NCBI RefSeq assembly: GCF_900112495.1
Contig: NZ_FOMA01000004.1
Location: 186,001-250,000 of the forward strand
Direction of reading: 5' to 3'
Length of the DNA: 64,000 nucleotides
Origin: Bacillus sp. OV322
GTDB lineage: Bacteria; Bacillota; Bacilli; Bacillales; DSM-1321
Of the stretch, positions 8,037 through 17,297 are shown piece after piece. The translations under genes were made by a program, and so were the position numbers. Each line of letters starts with the position of its first letter. The stretch's first letter is position 1. The notes under the pieces were generated by a model. It saw only the letters and a list, made by a program, of their open reading frames with translations. It made no database searches and was not told where the DNA came from.

Positions 8037-9326
8037 TTAATCCACGAATTCAAATTCGTATTCAAGGATTCGGACGATATCGCCGTCTTTTGCACCTTTT
8101 TTGCGCAATGCCTCATCTACGCCAAATGAACGGATTTGGCGGGCAAAACGCCTGATCGACTCATCTCTTGTGAAATCGGTCATCTTGAATAAACGCTCGA
8201 TTTTGAACCCTGAGACAACAAAGCTGCCATCCGGATCACGGGTGATATCAAATTCATCCTGTGAATTTACATGTTTATAAATAACACGGTGAATGCCTGT
8301 TTCTTCTTCTTCATGATCCAAAGGAAACTCTGGCGTTTCTTCAATTTTATCTGCCACAGCAAATACTAATTCACGGATGCCGGACCTGGTCACTGAAGAA
8401 ATTTCGAATATAGGGAAATCCTCCTGCAGCTTTTCCTTGAAGATTTTCAGGTTCTCCTTGGAATCAGGCATATCCATCTTGCTTGCAGCGATTATCTGCG
8501 GACGCTCTGTCAAGCGAAGGTTATATTCACTGAGCTCTTTATTGATGGTTAAATAATCTTCATAAGGATCGCGTCCTTCAAGTCCGCTCATATCAATAAC
8601 ATGAATGATGACACGTGTTCTTTCAATGTGGCGGAGGAACTGATGGCCAAGACCCACTCCCTCTGATGCCCCTTCGATAAGCCCGGGAAGATCGGCCATT
8701 ACATAACTGCGTCCGTCTTCTGTTTCCACCATTCCAAGGTTAGGAACGATCGTTGTAAAGTGGTACTCGGCAATTTTCGGCCTTGCAGCAGAAACAACAG
8801 AAAGCAATGTGGATTTTCCTACGCTGGGAAATCCGACAAGGCCGGCATCAGCAAGAAGCTTCAGTTCCAGGACAATATTTTTTTCCTGACCCGGCTCACC
8901 GTTTTCAGCAATTTCAGGTGCAGGGTTGTTCGCAGTGGCAAAGCGTGAGTTGCCCCTCCCCCCGCGGCCTCCTTTAGCTATGACAGCCTGCTGTCCGTGC
9001 TCAACTAAGTCTGCGATGACTTCCTTCGTTTCTTCATCGATGACAACTGTGCCCGGAGGAACTTTTACTATCATGTCAGAGGCATTTTTCCCGTGCTGGT
9101 TCTTGGACATTCCGTGCTCGCCTCTTGGTGCCTTAAAGTGGCGCTGATAGCGGAAATCCATGAGCGTTCTCAAGCCTTCCTCCACTTCAAAAATAACATC
9201 GGCGCCGTTACCGCCATCCCCGCCTGCAGGACCGCCCAGCGGAACATATTTTTCACGGCGGTAAGAAACGATTCCGTTTCCGCCGTCTCCACCTTTTACA
9301 AATATCTTGACCTGATCGACAAACAT
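8037..9326 (-). CDS. obgE: Obg family GTPase
   Basis: A 429-residue essential GTPase involved in 50S ribosome assembly and, in Bacillus, the stress and sporulation response. The glycine-rich Obg fold fills residues 1-158 ([28 protein letters not shown]). The G domain has G1 GFPSVGKST, the switch TTIVPNLG, G3 DLPGLIEGA and G4 ASKMD. The C-terminal OCT domain (about 350-428) is present. Length matches the B. subtilis protein. It follows spo0B as in B. subtilis (spo0B-obg operon). Confidence 0.98.
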   Translation of the reverse strand: MFVDQVKIFVKGGDGGNGIVSYRREKYVPLGGPAGGDGGNGADVIFEVEEGLRTLMDFRYQRHFKAPRGEHGMSKNQHGKNASDMIVKVPPGTVVIDEETKEVIADLVEHGQQAVIAKGGRGGRGNSRFATANNPAPEIAENGEPGQEKNIVLELKLLADAGLVGFPSVGKSTLLSVVSAARPKIAEYHFTTIVPNLGMVETEDGRSYVMADLPGLIEGASEGVGLGHQFLRHIERTRVIIHVIDMSGLEGRDPYEDYLTINKELSEYNLRLTERPQIIAASKMDMPDSKENLKIFKEKLQEDFPIFEISSVTRSGIRELVFAVADKIEETPEFPLDHEEEETGIHRVIYKHVNSQDEFDITRDPDGSFVVSGFKIERLFKMTDFTRDESIRRFARQIRSFGVDEALRKKGAKDGDIVRILEYEFEFVD

Positions 9327-9374
9327 GTAATCACTTCCTTGTTTTCTTTATGTACATCAATGCTGTACGTTCAT

Positions 9375-9920
9375 CTATTTATCACACTTAAGTTCAACAG
9401 AAAAAACCCATTCGCTGTCTGTGATTTCTTCAATCTCCACACTAGTATGGTCATCTATTGGCTTGTTTAAAAATTCCTGAAGCTGCGATTCATCTTTTAG
9501 CATACCCTGCAGTTCAAAGGAAAATCGGATATACCCCGCCATATTTTCAAAAATGGAAACAGACAAAACATTTTCTCCAAACATATCCAGTGCAGCATCC
9601 AGGACAGAAAATAATTGGCTTGTCCAGTGGTGCATCGTGCCATCGAGCGGCGCGCAGCCCTTTAACAGCTCAATAACTTCGAATTCCAGGCGAAACGGCC
9701 TGCTGCCCCAGTTGGCAGTCATCAGAAGTTCGCCAAACCTGGACATTTTCAAATTGGAAAGCCTCGCCTCATGCTGTGCATCTATAATGATTTCGTCTAT
9801 AATTGCTTTCACACGTTCGGTTTTATTTAATTCGAGATTTCCTTTTATCAGCTGGATCTTATTTAGCCAATCATGTCTTGAATGGCCCAAAATCTCCACT
9901 GTCGTCCAATTTTTTTCCAT
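9375..9920 (-). CDS. spo0B: Sporulation initiation phosphotransferase Spo0B
   Basis: A 181-residue member of the Spo0B family, which passes phosphate from Spo0F to Spo0A in the sporulation phosphorelay. The phosphoacceptor motif is LGHSRHDWLNKIQLIKGNLE, with the acceptor His expected at residue 16. The four-helix-bundle region is followed by a C-terminal domain that resembles a degenerate histidine kinase ATPase fold. An AGGAGC ribosome-binding site precedes the ATG. The upstream neighbour is rpmA and the downstream neighbour obgE, the conserved Bacillus order. Confidence 0.95.
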   Translation of the reverse strand: MEKNWTTVEILGHSRHDWLNKIQLIKGNLELNKTERVKAIIDEIIIDAQHEARLSNLKMSRFGELLMTANWGSRPFRLEFEVIELLKGCAPLDGTMHHWTSQLFSVLDAALDMFGENVLSVSIFENMAGYIRFSFELQGMLKDESQLQEFLNKPIDDHTSVEIEEITDSEWVFSVELKCDK

Positions 9921-10272
9921 TCTATAGCTCCTGTAATTATAATAAAAAACAAATCCTCACTGCTCTGACTTGTGGTGAATAGTAACGGGATCCTGGATCA
10001 CTTCGATTTCCTTAAGTATACCAAAAAAGCCAGCTGCAGGAATAGGAGAAAATCCCTGCCCTATTGTCCATAAGCTCCACCGTCCAAAAAACAGATCCCG
10101 GGGATTCATTCTTTGGACGATGGCAGAGCATTGTGCTGTTTTATCATAACAGAAATATATAAAGGGCCTGACTCCTTCCCCATAATACCGCAGCCATTAC
10201 GAATGGTGCCGTACCATGTCCAATAGAAGGAGTCAGACCCTTATGAGCCAGCCTCTATTAAAAGATGCCGAA
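9921..10272. other. rpmA-spo0B intergenic region
   Basis: About 350 bases without a gene. It holds the long rpmA hairpin (10163-10241) and a second imperfect hairpin with arms near 10076-10087 (CCACCGTCCAAA) and 10112-10123 (TTTGGACGATGG). A spo0B promoter is expected here but I cannot place it. Confidence 0.45.
10163..10241 (-). terminator. Long-loop hairpin after rpmA, REP-like
   Basis: Arms AGGGCCTGACTCCTTC (10163-10178) and GAAGGAGTCAGACCCT (10226-10241) pair over 16 bp with one mismatch around a 47-base loop. On the minus strand the stem ends in TTTATATATTT, so it may end the rplU-rpmA transcript. The GGGTCTGACTCC type of palindrome resembles repeats scattered in Bacillaceae genomes. 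Confidence 0.55.
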
Positions 10273-10575
<303 letters not shown>

Positions 10576-10908
10576 CTACTTGTTAAGGATGATTTTAATG
10601 TATTTGCCATAATCACTTTCGATCGTCTGGAGCGATATCAGCATGGCGTTCAGGAGAAGCTGAACTTTTTCCTGCGATTCTTCTGAGATATTCTCAGGAA
10701 TCCCGCATCGAAGGTAGCCGCCTTTTCCGCCCTGCTCAATCTCAGGCTTTACATCCGTAAGGGACATAATGGCATTCACGGCTCCAAAGGAAACCGCGGA
10801 TGCGCCTGCACAAACAATATCAGAACCTTTTTTCGCATAATCAGCATGTCCGCTTAAAGTGAACGAAACAATCCGTTCCTGCGGAGCATCGATTGTAACT
10901 TTAATCAT
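10576..10908 (-). CDS. prp: Ribosomal-processing cysteine protease Prp
   Basis: A 110-residue protein (YsxB in B. subtilis) that cuts the N-terminal extension from ribosomal protein L27. The catalytic pair appears as GHADYAKKGSDIVCAGASA, with His21 and Cys33. It lies between rplU and rpmA, 12 bp from each, so enzyme and substrate are made together. Length matches the family. Confidence 0.95.
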   Translation of the reverse strand: MIKVTIDAPQERIVSFTLSGHADYAKKGSDIVCAGASAVSFGAVNAIMSLTDVKPEIEQGGKGGYLRCGIPENISEESQEKVQLLLNAMLISLQTIESDYGKYIKIILNK

Positions 10909-10920
10909 ATAAGTCTAGCC

Positions 10921-11229
10921 TTATGCATTGATTGCATCAATAACAACCTTTGTGTATGGCTGACGATGACCTTGTTTTTTACGGTTGTTTTTCTTCGCTT
11001 TGTATTTGAAAACGATGATTTTCTTTTGGCGACCGTGTTTTTCAACTTTGCCAGTTACAGTAGCTCCTGCCACTAATGGAGAACCTACCTTCACGTCTTC
11101 ACCGCCTACGAATAAAACCTTGTCAAATGTAACAGTTTCGCCTGCTTCAACGTCTAATTTTTCAATGTAAACTGTTTCGCCAGCTGCTACTTTAATTTGT
11201 TTACCGCCAGTTTCGATAATTGCGTACAT
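10921..11229 (-). CDS. rplU: Ribosomal protein bL21
   Basis: A 102-residue bL21 ([25 protein letters not shown]), with the basic C-terminal stretch [20 protein letters not shown] that contacts 23S rRNA. First gene of the rplU-prp-rpmA operon, behind an L21 leader and a strong vegetative promoter. A GGAGGTGC site precedes the ATG. Confidence 0.98.
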   Translation of the reverse strand: MYAIIETGGKQIKVAAGETVYIEKLDVEAGETVTFDKVLFVGGEDVKVGSPLVAGATVTGKVEKHGRQKKIIVFKYKAKKNNRKKQGHRQPYTKVVIDAINA

Positions 11230-11232
11230 ACC

Positions 11233-11340
11233 TGCACCTCCTTATATAACTCAGACTCGCCAATCACAGGCGTTCTGCATTGCTGCAAAAACTTATCAAC
11301 CTGATCTGTGCGGTTGTAGCACGGGTGCTACAAACATAAC
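11233..11340 (-). ncRNA. L21 leader (autoregulatory 5' UTR of rplU)
   Basis: The 110-base leader has the hairpin GTAGCACCCGTGCTAC (minus strand, near 11319-11334) followed by conserved-looking ACCGCACAG and CAGGTTGATAAG segments. It sits at the position of the Rfam L21 leader upstream of rplU in Bacillales. In that family the leader is thought to bind L21 and repress the operon. Identified by position and recalled sequence features, not by a covariance search. Confidence 0.7.
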
Positions 11341-11346
11341 ATTAAA

Positions 11347-11376
11347 ATCCTATCATATATTTAAGGTTTATGTCAA
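11347..11376 (-). promoter_or_regulatory. Vegetative (sigma-A) promoter of rplU-prp-rpmA
   Basis: The minus strand has TTGACA (11371-11376), an 18-base spacer and TAGGAT (11347-11352), a good sigma-A match. The -35 box overlaps the last codons of rng, so the operon promoter is partly inside a coding region. Confidence 0.75.
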
Positions 11377-12857
11377 TAGCTTTTGTGCATTGCTTCTTGT
11401 AATTCTTTCATGCTCCCGAATCGTTTAATATGATAATGATTTTGTCCGCCTTCAGTAATGGAAAACAGCAGCTTTTTGCCGATGGCTCCTTCCAAAACGT
11501 CCCTGTGCGCTTCCCATTCCCCTAGCAGTGCCTCTGAAACTGCGCTGTTCGCTTCAATCCAGACTGCTTCTTCATCCCGCTTACGATGCTCAAACAGCTC
11601 CCGCTCAAGGCGGAAAGCTGCCGTTTCTGCACTGTCGACTTTTCCGGTGCCGGCGCACACCGGGCATGGTGACTGTGTTTTCTCTATCAATGAAGGAGAT
11701 GTCCTCTTGCGGGTCAGCTGAAGAATGCCAAGCTCAGTGAAGCCAATGACCTGAACACGTCTTTCATCTCTTGATGCTGCTTCTTTTACAGCACCAGCAA
11801 CCAGCGCCCGATTTTTATGCTCCTTCATATTAATGAAGTCAATGAGAATAATCCCGCCTATATTCCGGAGCCTCAGCTGGCGGGCAATTTCCTTAGCCGC
11901 ACTCATGTTTGTTTCGAAAATCGTCTGTTCCTTTTCGCCTTTTCCGGTGTTTTTCCCGCTATTCACATCAATGACAGTAAACGCCTCTGTTTCTTCAAAA
12001 ATAAGTGAGCCTCCGTTATCGAGCCATACCATTTTTTTCAGTGCCTTTTCTGCCTGGGCTTCAATGCCATGCTGTGAAAAGATATTCTTTGTCCCTGTTT
12101 CATAAAATAGTTTCCACTGGCTTCCCTGCGTCTTCACCCAGCTTTCAATCGATTTATATCCTTCAAAATCATCGATAGCAATTTCTCCGGGCACAACGGA
12201 GGAAAGCTCACCGGCAACATTTTCAAGAAATGTGTCATGACGGTGTATCAGCCCAGGAGATTTCGCTGAGTCTGCACGCTTTTTGAGCTCCTGGAATTTT
12301 CCGCGGAGAGAGCCGAGCAAATGCTTGAACGCTTCCTCAGTTTGATTTTCCATTGAGGTCCTGATGATCAGGCCTTCATGTTGTCCCTTCCATGCTGAGG
12401 CCGTTTCCCTCCAATGAAGCTGCTTTTGATGGTCGGTGAATTTTTTTGAAACCCCGACATAATCAATGCCATGCATATACACAAGAGAATCTGCAGAAAG
12501 CTCAATCAATGCTGTTAACTTCGCGCCCTTCAACCCGGTTTCATCACGGGTCACCTGCACCATAAGCCTTTCTCCCTGTGTGATGTAGCGGCTGATTGAT
12601 CCTTCCGCTTCTCCCGCTCTTTTAGCAGCCTGGTAGGAGGGCAGGTCATCACGATGAAGAAAACCATTTCTCTCTCCGCCAAAATCAATGAAAGCCGCTT
12701 CCATTCCGGGAAGGATTTTCACAGCTTTGCCTGCATAAACATTCCCGACGAGGCTTGCCTGGTGCGGCGGAAATATTTCAAGCTTAACAAGCTTTCCATC
12801 CTCCACAACACCATATCTTTTTTCCCTTGATAACATATTCACAATTACTTTTTTCAT
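11373..12857 (-). CDS. rng: Ribonuclease G/E family protein
   Basis: A 494-residue RNase E/G-family endoribonuclease. The S1 domain (about residues 37-120) starts VGNVYAGKAVKILPGMEAAFIDFG. The catalytic DNase I-like region has VIDVNSGKNTGKG and GGIILIDFINMK, with the two metal-binding aspartates. The zinc-link CPVCAGTGKV near residue 400 matches the CPxCxGxG motif. B. subtilis itself lacks this enzyme, but other Bacillaceae carry it at this spot between spoIVFB and rplU. It is expected to act in rRNA or mRNA processing. Confidence 0.93.
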   Translation of the reverse strand: MKKVIVNMLSREKRYGVVEDGKLVKLEIFPPHQASLVGNVYAGKAVKILPGMEAAFIDFGGERNGFLHRDDLPSYQAAKRAGEAEGSISRYITQGERLMVQVTRDETGLKGAKLTALIELSADSLVYMHGIDYVGVSKKFTDHQKQLHWRETASAWKGQHEGLIIRTSMENQTEEAFKHLLGSLRGKFQELKKRADSAKSPGLIHRHDTFLENVAGELSSVVPGEIAIDDFEGYKSIESWVKTQGSQWKLFYETGTKNIFSQHGIEAQAEKALKKMVWLDNGGSLIFEETEAFTVIDVNSGKNTGKGEKEQTIFETNMSAAKEIARQLRLRNIGGIILIDFINMKEHKNRALVAGAVKEAASRDERRVQVIGFTELGILQLTRKRTSPSLIEKTQSPCPVCAGTGKVDSAETAAFRLERELFEHRKRDEEAVWIEANSAVSEALLGEWEAHRDVLEGAIGKKLLFSITEGGQNHYHIKRFGSMKELQEAMHKSY

Positions 12858-12917
12858 AAAAAAAATCCCTTCTCCAAAACCGCTGCATCCAGCTCATTTG
12901 AAGAAAGAATATCATAA

Positions 12918-13784
12918 TTAATAGGAATATAACAGTTCGCCAATTTTTACATTTGTCATTTTATCGGTAAAATACGCATGCAGGATTTCATTTTCATCAA
13001 GAGAACCGCTTTCCCGGCCATTTTTAGTGATGATGATCGGGTGCTTGCAGCCTCTTTGGAATTTTTCCAGCACCTTATAAATGGCCTCATTTTCGTCTAC
13101 AATTATCGGCTTCAGCATATCAGGCTTGCCGCCCCTTCCGTAATACCGCTCAAGGAGAAACCTGATGAATGCATAATAGCGCTGCTTCCACTCCACCACA
13201 AGCGAAAAAACGAGAAATGCGGCAATGATCAGGACATTTAAGCTGAATGGCTGGATCAGGGTGACCAGCAGCACGGATAAAGCTGAAAACGCCGCTGAAA
13301 AAATCAATGTGAAGCGATGGGCCTCAAGAAAGGACCTGTAAAGAGATACACCCATGAACAGCAGCTTTCCCCCATCAAGCGGCCAGACTGGCAGCAGATT
13401 AAATACCATAAGCGATAGATTCATATAAAAAAACTGCTGATACGTTTCGTATGATAAAAAAGATGCCTGATACAGCAAAAACGAAGCACCCGCAAGCCAC
13501 AGATGCTGAATAGGCCCTGAGAGCGTCACAATCAGGTCCTCCTTCAGTGTCTTGTTTCCGTGCTCCTCCGTTTCAAGTACCCCACCAAAAGGAAGCAGCT
13601 TGATGGACTTGATCCGCCAATCAAAATGAGCAGCAGCGATCCCATGTCCCAGTTCATGAATGAAAACAATCATAAATAGCATGATGACTGAGGTAAAATG
13701 AGCAGTCAGGATACTAATGCCCATAACAATCCATAGGGTAGGATGGACGTTGATTTTAAAAAGCAGCTTCAAGTATTCATTCAA
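12918..13784 (-). CDS. spoIVFB: Stage IV sporulation protein FB, site-2 protease
   Basis: A 288-residue intramembrane zinc metalloprotease that cleaves pro-sigma-K in the mother cell. HELGH is at residues 43-47 within a membrane helix, and the third zinc ligand lies in NLLPVWPLDGGKL. Several hydrophobic helices fill residues 15-200. The C-terminal soluble part (about 220-288, PIIVDENEAIYKVLEKFQRG) resembles the CBS domain of the family. It overlaps the 3' end of spoIVFA by 8 bp, so the two are translationally coupled. Length matches B. subtilis. Confidence 0.96.
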   Translation of the reverse strand: MNEYLKLLFKINVHPTLWIVMGISILTAHFTSVIMLFMIVFIHELGHGIAAAHFDWRIKSIKLLPFGGVLETEEHGNKTLKEDLIVTLSGPIQHLWLAGASFLLYQASFLSYETYQQFFYMNLSLMVFNLLPVWPLDGGKLLFMGVSLYRSFLEAHRFTLIFSAAFSALSVLLVTLIQPFSLNVLIIAAFLVFSLVVEWKQRYYAFIRFLLERYYGRGGKPDMLKPIIVDENEAIYKVLEKFQRGCKHPIIITKNGRESGSLDENEILHAYFTDKMTNVKIGELLYSY

Positions 13785-14544
13785 AGGTTATCACCTTTTT
13801 AGGATCGATGAAGGCATCGTTTTTTCGTATGGCTAAATAATAGGTTCCCTTTGAACCATCTTCTGTAGGTGAAACCTGTCCGATTTCTTTTCCTTTTTTA
13901 ACCGCATCATAGACTTTCACCTGTATGTTCTCAAGCCCGCCATACCAGGATTCACTTTTATCAGTGTGCTGGATGATCACTGTTTTGCCCAAATTCGCTT
14001 TTTCCCCGGCAAATGTGACGGTCCCTTCTTTTATTGCATCAACTGCTGAATCCTTTCCGGTTTCAAGCATGATGCCTTCACCGTTTGTCTGGAAGCTTTG
14101 CGTGATTCTACCTGTAACCGGAAGCGCCTCTTCCCTGCTTACAATCGTCTTTTTATCCCCTGCAGCATCTTCCTTAGGCAAAAAAGCGATCGGTTTTCCG
14201 AATTTATCTTCATACCAGGAGGAAATCGCCGCAAACTGCAAGTCATGATTCATTGTTTCCTTCACATAGCTGCGGGCCGTATCAAGCTTGGAAGATGGAT
14301 GCTTGTACATGACAGCAATCAGCAGAAACAGCACAGCTGCCCCAAGGATCTTAAAAAAGAAAATCTCTTTCTTAAATAATGGATGATCTTTCTCCGGACC
14401 TGCGCCATCATAGGCAGCCACTCGTTCAAATCCATGCATTTCTTCCTGGTGATCAAAAGACTGCCAAATCCCATCCGCTTTCGCTTCATTCATTTTCCTT
14501 CGTTTCGCAATCCGTTCCTGGACTTCCCTTCTTCGGTCCTTCAT
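13777..14544 (-). CDS. spoIVFA: Stage IV sporulation protein FA, inhibitor of SpoIVFB
   Basis: A 255-residue protein with a charged cytosolic N-terminus, one membrane helix (FFFKILGAAVLFLLIAVMY, about 80-100) and an M23/LytM-like extracytoplasmic domain (PVTGRITQSFQTNGEGIMLE to YLAIRKNDAFIDP). In B. subtilis FA holds SpoIVFB inactive until SpoIVB and CtpB cut it. The M23 domain lacks a full zinc-ligand set by eye, in keeping with a binding role. A GGGGGGAG site precedes the ATG. Confidence 0.93.
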   Translation of the reverse strand: MKDRRREVQERIAKRRKMNEAKADGIWQSFDHQEEMHGFERVAAYDGAGPEKDHPLFKKEIFFFKILGAAVLFLLIAVMYKHPSSKLDTARSYVKETMNHDLQFAAISSWYEDKFGKPIAFLPKEDAAGDKKTIVSREEALPVTGRITQSFQTNGEGIMLETGKDSAVDAIKEGTVTFAGEKANLGKTVIIQHTDKSESWYGGLENIQVKVYDAVKKGKEIGQVSPTEDGSKGTYYLAIRKNDAFIDPKKVITFE

Positions 14545-14585
14545 CCCGGCAGCTCCCCCCTGCTTAGTTCAAGCTCTTTATCTCC

Positions 14586-14614
14586 ATGTTATGAGCTCCT
14601 TGTCCAAACTATGA
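14586..14614 (-). promoter_or_regulatory. Candidate sigma-E promoter of spoIVFA-spoIVFB
   Basis: On the minus strand TCATAGT (close to KMATATT) is followed after 14 bases by CATAACAT (compare CATACAnT). The spacing is right and the operon is known to depend on sigma-E in B. subtilis, but the -10 has two mismatches. Confidence 0.4.
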
Positions 14615-14689
14615 CGGAGGTTTTCGTAAACTTTGAGCTTTGGAACGAAGGCCTCACGTCACTTACGCTCAAAGAGTCAAAGAATAAAG

Positions 14690-15110
14690 GCTAAAGTGGA
14701 TTTCGCTCGAATGAAGCGGGATTTGGCTCTAATCGGGATGGATTTCGCTCGAATGGAGGGGGATTTGGCTCTAATTAGGGCTTAATTGAATCGATTATCC
14801 ATTTTATTGGAAAATATTCATATAAAAACCCTTGCATTTACAGCCATTTATCGAGGAAGCTCCTCTAATCTTGAGTGTTTTGCCAAAAAAGCGTATCAAA
14901 TGTTTGGTATGTCTTAATTATGAATCTATTTTCTTACAAAATTTAAGATCCACGCGAGTCATTTCCATAAAAACTCAGCAAAATAGGCAGCTTGATAAAA
15001 TCTGCATTGCTCTCAGCGATATTCGCTCGAATGAAGGGTGATTTGGCTCTAAGCGGGGGCTAATTGAACCAATTATCCATTTTTATGGAAACAAACACAT
15101 AAATGCACCC
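14690..15110. repeat. Short dispersed repeats between minD and spoIVFA
   Basis: A motif TTCGCTCGAATGAAG followed by GATTTGGCTCTAA occurs at 14701, 14743 and 15021. The last two copies extend about 100 bp through matching ATTGAA and ATTATCCATTTT blocks (14738-14835 and 15018-15115). A more divergent copy lies at 63487-63570. No gene is visible from 14545 to 15171; the rest is AT-rich. Confidence 0.6.
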
Positions 15111-15130
15111 TCGCCCTTCCACATATCCGG

Positions 15131-15170
15131 CAAAAAAAAAAGAGCGCGGAATGTAATTCCCGCACTCTTT
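15131..15170 (-). terminator. Terminator of the mreB-minD operon
   Basis: AGAGCGCGGAA (15141-15151) pairs with TTCCCGCACTCT (15158-15169), and on the minus strand the stem is followed by a run of ten T residues. It sits directly after the minD stop. Confidence 0.9.
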
Positions 15171-15171
15171 A

Positions 15172-15975
15172 CTATCTTCCGACAAATATTTTCTTGATTT
15201 TTGCCATGAATCCTTTTGGTTCGGATTCAAGCGGGTTCAATGGCACAGATTCACCAAGGATTCTTCTTGCAATATTGCGGTAGGCGATTGATGCACGGTT
15301 ATTCGGGTCAAGCGCAATCGGCTCTCCCTCATTGGATGCTTTGATCACCTGGTCATCATCCACCACGATTCCGATCAAGTCGATGGATAAGTGTGTCGTG
15401 ATTTCATCTATATCAAGCATTTCACCGTTTTTCAGCATATGGCTGCGGATCCGGTTAATCACAAGCTTTGGCGCCTCGATGGTTTCTTCCTTTTCCAAAA
15501 GGCCGATGATTCTGTCTGCATCACGCACTGCAGAGGTTTCCGGCGTTGTAACCACAATTGCCCGGTCAGCACCTGCAATGGCATTCTTAAAGCCCTGTTC
15601 AATTCCAGCAGGGCAGTCGATGACAATGTAATCATAATCCTGCTTCAGCTCTGTAACAAGCGTTTTCATTTGCTCAGGGCTGACGGCGGACTTATCGCTC
15701 GTTTGGGCAGCCGGCAAAAGATACAGCAAATCGTCAAAGCGCTTATCTTTTACAAGCGCCTGATGAATTTTGCAGCGGCCTTCCACTACATCAACCAAAT
15801 CATAAATGATCCGGTTTTCAAGGCCCATGACAACATCCAAATTGCGCAGGCCGATGTCAGTGTCTATCAGGCACACCTTTTTGCCAAGCAGAGCCAGCGA
15901 GGTTCCTAAATTGGCGGATGTTGTCGTTTTTCCTACTCCGCCCTTGCCGGATGTAATAACTATAGCCTCTCCCAC
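15172..15975 (-). CDS. minD: Septum site-determining ATPase MinD
   Basis: A 267-residue ParA-like ATPase. The deviant Walker A motif GKGGVGKTT is at residues 10-18, with switch regions LIDTDIGLRNLDV and YIVIDCPAGIE. The C-terminal amphipathic helix (KGFMAKIKKIFVGR) anchors it to the membrane. It recruits MinC to keep division septa away from the poles. Two bases separate it from minC. Confidence 0.98.
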   Translation of the reverse strand: MGEAIVITSGKGGVGKTTTSANLGTSLALLGKKVCLIDTDIGLRNLDVVMGLENRIIYDLVDVVEGRCKIHQALVKDKRFDDLLYLLPAAQTSDKSAVSPEQMKTLVTELKQDYDYIVIDCPAGIEQGFKNAIAGADRAIVVTTPETSAVRDADRIIGLLEKEETIEAPKLVINRIRSHMLKNGEMLDIDEITTHLSIDLIGIVVDDDQVIKASNEGEPIALDPNNRASIAYRNIARRILGESVPLNPLESEPKGFMAKIKKIFVGR

Positions 15976-15977
15976 AA

Positions 15978-16661
15978 TTAGAGTCCCCCTTCAAAACTAT
16001 CTAAATTAGGTCTATGTTTCTTTAAGACTTGCAGTTTATCTACTATAATGTGTCCGTCGTCATCAATGAATGCACATTCCATGGCATGCCCGTCCTCCGT
16101 ATACTGGTCTGGGCCGCGGTTCACGGAGCTGCCGATTCTCAGCTGTGCCGGCTTCATAACAGAGGCCGTCACCACTGCTTCACTGTTGCCGTTGCACCCG
16201 GCGTGAGCAATGCCTTTTAATGTGCCCATAATATAGATGTTTCCCCCGGCTGCAACCGTTCCTCCAGGATTCACATCACCGACAAGCAGTAAATCTCCAG
16301 TGACTTTAAGAACCTGTCCTGACCGGACCATCCTGACGATCGTCTCGATCTGGTTTTCTTCTTTCCACTGTGATGCCTCGGCCTTTGTCATGACATTGGA
16401 GACAATTTCGTCCACTACAAGCTTCTTTTTTTTGCGTATCAGGTCTTTTATTTCTTCTTGCTGTATTTCAGTTAAATAGCGATTGCCTGTGTGTACCTTC
16501 ACGGCAATTAACGGGTCATTTTCCTGGAACTGATAATTAGCAGAAATCTTTGTTTCAAGCTCTTTCAATAACTCAGAAAAGGAGCACGAATCATCGAGAT
16601 GCAGCGTGAGCCCGTCCTTTGTGCCTTTAATCATAACATTTTGCGGTATTCTTTTATTCAT
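15978..16661 (-). CDS. minC: Septum site-determining protein MinC
   Basis: A 227-residue FtsZ inhibitor. The N-terminal domain (1-100) is variable. The C-terminal right-handed beta-helix (about 110-215) has the repeated VNPGGTVAAGGNIYIMGTLKGIAHAG and SVNRGPDQY signatures. It acts with MinD. Located between mreD and minD as in B. subtilis. Confidence 0.96.
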   Translation of the reverse strand: MNKRIPQNVMIKGTKDGLTLHLDDSCSFSELLKELETKISANYQFQENDPLIAVKVHTGNRYLTEIQQEEIKDLIRKKKKLVVDEIVSNVMTKAEASQWKEENQIETIVRMVRSGQVLKVTGDLLLVGDVNPGGTVAAGGNIYIMGTLKGIAHAGCNGNSEAVVTASVMKPAQLRIGSSVNRGPDQYTEDGHAMECAFIDDDGHIIVDKLQVLKKHRPNLDSFEGGL

Positions 16662-16778
16662 GACGCCTGTTTCACCTCAATGAAGTATAATTCGACATGC
16701 CCGGATAAATTTCCTTTTTCTAAGTATATTGAAAATTAAAGGCCCAAGCCCTGCTCAAGCAGCAGGGAGGAACTGGTC

Positions 16779-17297
16779 CTATTCTATTTCTTCGTCCAGC
16801 TTCAGCTTTTCAACCATTGCTTTAAGCGGCAGTGAGAAGATGATCAGGAAAATCAGATTGAGCAGCAAGGTCGGCCATAATCTGACAGAAACAAATTCGC
16901 TGAAGCCCATTTTTGTAAAATGAATCAAAAAGTTAATTTCATAATCGACAAATTCCAGTACTGCCACTGAAAAAATCGTCACAAAAATAGTAATGATCAA
17001 ATTCGCCTGAAGCACTTTCATCGCCTTGCTGATCAGGTAGGCTAGAGCAGGGAGTGTATACATGTAAACTCCCAATATCTCAGTATACACCACATCATAG
17101 GCAAGTCCCATGAAAAATGCGTAAATCATACCCATTCTTCTTGAACCGTAAATTGTCAGGAAAGCAATGAAAATCAAGATAAAACGGGGAACGAAAATTT
17201 TTTCGCTCCCAAAAACATGCCCGGCAAACAAATTGGCCAGCAAACTCTCAAATATAAAAAAAACCAGGGCTGCAAGGGGAAGGATAAAACGTTTCAC
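16779..17297 (-). CDS. mreD: Rod shape-determining protein MreD
   Basis: A 172-residue polytopic membrane protein with five hydrophobic stretches, matching MreD in size and place. It works with MreB and MreC in guiding lateral-wall synthesis. Its start directly abuts the end of mreC. The 117-base gap before minC holds a small hairpin (CCCTGCT/AGCAGGG near 16752-16770). Confidence 0.93.
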   Translation of the reverse strand: MKRFILPLAALVFFIFESLLANLFAGHVFGSEKIFVPRFILIFIAFLTIYGSRRMGMIYAFFMGLAYDVVYTEILGVYMYTLPALAYLISKAMKVLQANLIITIFVTIFSVAVLEFVDYEINFLIHFTKMGFSEFVSVRLWPTLLLNLIFLIIFSLPLKAMVEKLKLDEEIE

